From Acidobacteriota bacterium (GTDB lineage Bacteria > Acidobacteriota > Blastocatellia > RBC074), in assembly GCA_013140935.1 (NCBI GenBank), contig JABFSD010001191.1, positions 1 through 7,568 of the forward strand: a stretch of 7,568 nucleotides of DNA, in the 5' to 3' direction. Under the pieces are notes generated by a model. The model saw only the letters and a program-made list of their open reading frames with translations, did no database searches and had not been told where the DNA came from. Numbering within the stretch: position 1 is the stretch's first letter; every line of letters starts with the position of its first letter. This document shows, piece by piece, positions 7,101 through 7,568 of this stretch. A program made the translations under genes and the position numbers.

Positions 7101-7164
7101 TCTGAGCGCGTGCCAACACGGTTCTCATCGCTCCTATAATCCTCATAACTCCCATAATTCCCAT
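4126..7164 (-). CDS. Propeller-type sensor histidine kinase (Reg_prop - Y_Y_Y - HisKA_3 - HATPase_c)
   Basis: This 1012-aa membrane sensor has a signal sequence to about residue 45 (core VPITLIAPITLIAFILSLTSLA). A periplasmic sensor of repeated two-component-regulator propeller motifs follows, with the blade-end Trp of 'EDRAGNLWVGT' at 77, 120, 161, 196, 237, 274, 311, 346, 388, 424, 465, 506, 542, 584 and 643. That suggests two seven-bladed propellers. Next come a Y_Y_Y domain (about 690-765), one membrane helix (about 774-793), a HisKA_3 dimerisation domain with H818 (AREIHDTLAQG), and HATPase_c with N929 (QEAITNAVKHAHA), G1 D956-N-G-I-G and G2 GGFGLVGIRERA. The H-box is NarL/LiaS-type, so the expected partner is a LuxR-family response regulator; none is present here and no receiver is fused. 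The ATG at 7164 overlaps the upstream TPR stop (TAATG) but has only a weak SD; M4, M7 and M13 are alternatives. Two coding palindromic repeats lie within the gene. Confidence 0.94.
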   Translation of the reverse strand: MGIMGVMRIIGAMRTVLARAQRVPITLIAPITLIAFILSLTSLAQPPRYHHDNWQTEQGLPQNTVSCLKQTRDGYLWLGTRAGLARFDGVRFTVFDRHTTPALPHNQIRHLLEDRAGNLWISTPAALVRYRAGQFTAFTTKEGLASDNVWSTYEDRAGNLWVATLGGLSRYRDGRFTSHAIGNVETMLEDREGTMWVGTTDGLVRWANDAFMTFTKQQGLAGNTIKTLFQDQQGRLWIGTTEGLSRWSEGQFVNAGLPPREITAFAQDRAGTLWVGTTDGLYEERGGRFIRYATADNRITALYADRSGNVWVGTSNGLSDVARVTNPRYIAEAVLAIYEDREGNLWSGTDGGGLHVLRQVKFNTFTTQQGLGGNVIRSVAEDRAGNLWVVTQEGGVSKFSAGHWTNLPGKDVMSVCEDRAGDLWFGTTNGLVRQRGNTRTIYTARDGLPDDHIRSLYADGAGRLWIGTRRGLARWQDGKFTSWSALDGLPDDLIGALCESRDGALWIGTRNGLSRFHNERFTNYNVNDTVLALHEDDAGNLWIGTLANGLLRFREGKFAAYTMKDGLPDDTIYHILEDDQQHLWMSSNKGIIRVSRLELEARSAEATQPLSLATYTTADGLETRECSGGGHPAGCKTRDGKLWFATLKGVAVVDPARMPFNALPPPVAIEQLLVDDQVIALNDNEQSIAAGAHRFEFAFTSLSFVAPHQAAFRYRLEGYDSDWLTTGGRRVISYTNLPSGRYRFHVQASNNDGVWNETGATLAFYLRPHFYQTWWFAALVVATLALLAMALYRLRVRRLQREFDVVLAERARLAREIHDTLAQGFTALSLQLELVTRLIDRAPATAKTHLEQARALVRDSLAEARRTVWELRSSSLAASDLPTALQQVAHQLTAGSDVNAQVEVSGIYRPLPRWLEDHLLRIGQEAITNAVKHAHATNIRLLLTFEPQRLRFSVRDNGIGFDATALPVNGDQQGGFGLVGIRERAAQIGGQLAVNSLPHEGTEIVIEVSLDE
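6162..6220. repeat. Perfect 59-bp palindrome inside the sensor kinase gene
   Basis: The 29-nt arms at 6162-6190 and 6192-6220 are exact reverse complements around a single G at 6191; the next pair outward (6161 A, 6221 G) does not match. Each arm contains the half-core gtagcgcgggtta. In the kinase frame it encodes residues 316-334 (NGL, then SDVARVTNPRYIAEA, then V). Because the centre is the middle base of a codon (ACT on one strand, AGT on the other), the opposite strand encodes the same peptide with only T to S. It replaces the usual 'GLSRYRDGRFT...' part of a propeller blade. The whole element is open in frame. It is most likely a dispersed palindromic element or a template-switch product; its genome-wide copy number cannot be seen from here. 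Confidence 0.95.
7064..7099 (+). repeat. 9-bp-period tandem array, left arm
   Basis: Four consecutive 9-mers on the plus strand: ATGAGAGTT, ATGGGAGCG, ATGAGAGTT, ATGGGAACT. Read on the minus strand it encodes VPITLIAPITLI, the repeated hydrophobic core of the sensor kinase signal sequence. The period of 9 keeps frame with any copy number. Confidence 0.85.
7122..7164 (-). repeat. 9-bp-period tandem array, right arm (inverted)
   Basis: On the minus strand from 7164 this reads ATGGGAATT, ATGGGAGTT, ATGAGGATT, ATAGGAGCG, ATGAGAACC (the last unit ends just inside the spacer at about 7120). It is the same repeat family as 7064-7099 but inverted. Positions 7064-7087 match the reverse complement of 7123-7146 at 21 of 24 bases, including 12 consecutive bases (ggagcgatgaga), so the pair can fold into a long hairpin. 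It encodes the leader MGIMGVMRIIGAMRT and carries four possible ATG starts of the kinase. Confidence 0.85.
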
Positions 7165-7568
7165 TAACGCCGCGCCACCAACACACCTTTTTTCGGTGGC
7201 GCTTTCGGCGCTGGTTTGATTGGCTCACTCACCACTGAACGATGTTCGTGAATCTGTTGCCGCTCGTTATTGTCGTGCGGATTCAGCCGACGATAGTCGC
7301 CCGTGATAGCTTGCGAAGATTCGTCAGCCTTAAAGCGACGATAGAGAACTTCTTCGCGCTTGGCTTCGGCGGAATTGCCCAGGCCCTGCTGGCACAGCAT
7401 CAGGTTGTAATGCGCCTGCAAGTCTTCGGGGTCAATGCCTAAAACTTTGTTGAGCGTTGTCACCGCGTCTTGATAGCGCCGCTGCAAAAACAGGATGCGG
7501 CCTATCGTGTTTTGCACTACGCGGTCGCGCGGATATTGCGACGCAGCGATGTTCAAATGCTTGAGCGC
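7164..7568 (-). CDS. TPR-repeat protein, C-terminal part (5' end outside window)
   Basis: Only the last 134 residues are visible. The frame is open to the window edge, beginning ALKHLNIAASQYP, so the true start lies beyond 7568. Two tetratricopeptide repeats can be read: one around 'NTIGRILFLQRRYQDAVTTL' to 'GIDPED', the next 'AHYNLMLCQQGLGNSAEAKR'. The tail 'YRRFKADES...DYRRLNPHDN' resembles the ends of long secreted or periplasmic TPR proteins in Acidobacteriota, then a Pro/Lys-rich terminus (PIKPAPKAPPKKG) follows. TPRs bind other proteins; the specific role is unknown. Its TAA shares the final A with the first base of the kinase ATG (TAATG), indicating one transcript and possibly coupled translation. 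Upstream domains such as heme-binding or peptidase modules cannot be excluded. Confidence 0.8.
   Translation of the reverse strand, partial: ALKHLNIAASQYPRDRVVQNTIGRILFLQRRYQDAVTTLNKVLGIDPEDLQAHYNLMLCQQGLGNSAEAKREEVLYRRFKADESSQAITGDYRRLNPHDNNERQQIHEHRSVVSEPIKPAPKAPPKKGVLVARR

Overview
The window looks like a chromosomal stretch from a moderately GC-rich, Gram-negative, heterotrophic soil-type bacterium. The gene mix points to Acidobacteriota, probably a Blastocatellia-like lineage: a propeller-type sensor kinase, a secreted tannase-family esterase, an exported sulfatase, a TPR protein with an 'YRRFK..ES.....DYRR.NPHDN' tail, and a VapC module. The lineage is an inference from gene style, since no marker gene is present.

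Layout, left to right. Positions 59-930 (minus strand) hold a two-gene toxin-antitoxin module: an unusually long 148-aa antitoxin-like protein, then a PIN-domain VapC toxin that starts at a TTG overlapping the antitoxin stop by 4 nt. Positions 1046-2599 (minus) encode a complete secreted tannase/feruloyl-esterase family hydrolase. It diverges, across a 117-bp intergenic region, from an exported type I sulfatase (2717-4093, plus). Convergent with the sulfatase is a 1012-aa sensor histidine kinase (4126-7164, minus). It has a signal sequence, about 14-15 propeller blade motifs, a Y_Y_Y domain, one membrane span, and HisKA_3 and HATPase_c domains. Its start codon overlaps by 1 nt (TAATG) the stop of an upstream TPR gene that runs off the right edge (7164-7568+).

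The most unusual material lies inside the sensor kinase gene. First, a perfect 59-bp inverted repeat (6162-6220: two 29-nt arms around one base) sits in frame in a propeller blade, replaces the normal blade sequence without stop or frameshift, and encodes nearly the same peptide on both strands. Second, the gene's 5' end (7064-7164) consists of two 9-bp-period repeat arrays in inverted orientation. One array encodes the hydrophobic core of the signal peptide and the other encodes an odd MG-I/V-M leader. Both look like palindromic or repeat elements that became coding sequence, comparable in principle to the Rickettsia palindromic elements.

Functionally, the esterase and sulfatase are both exported hydrolases and could act on plant-derived or sulfated organic matter. 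The sensor could respond to a periplasmic ligand, but its response regulator is not in the window and no regulatory link to the enzymes can be shown from sequence alone.
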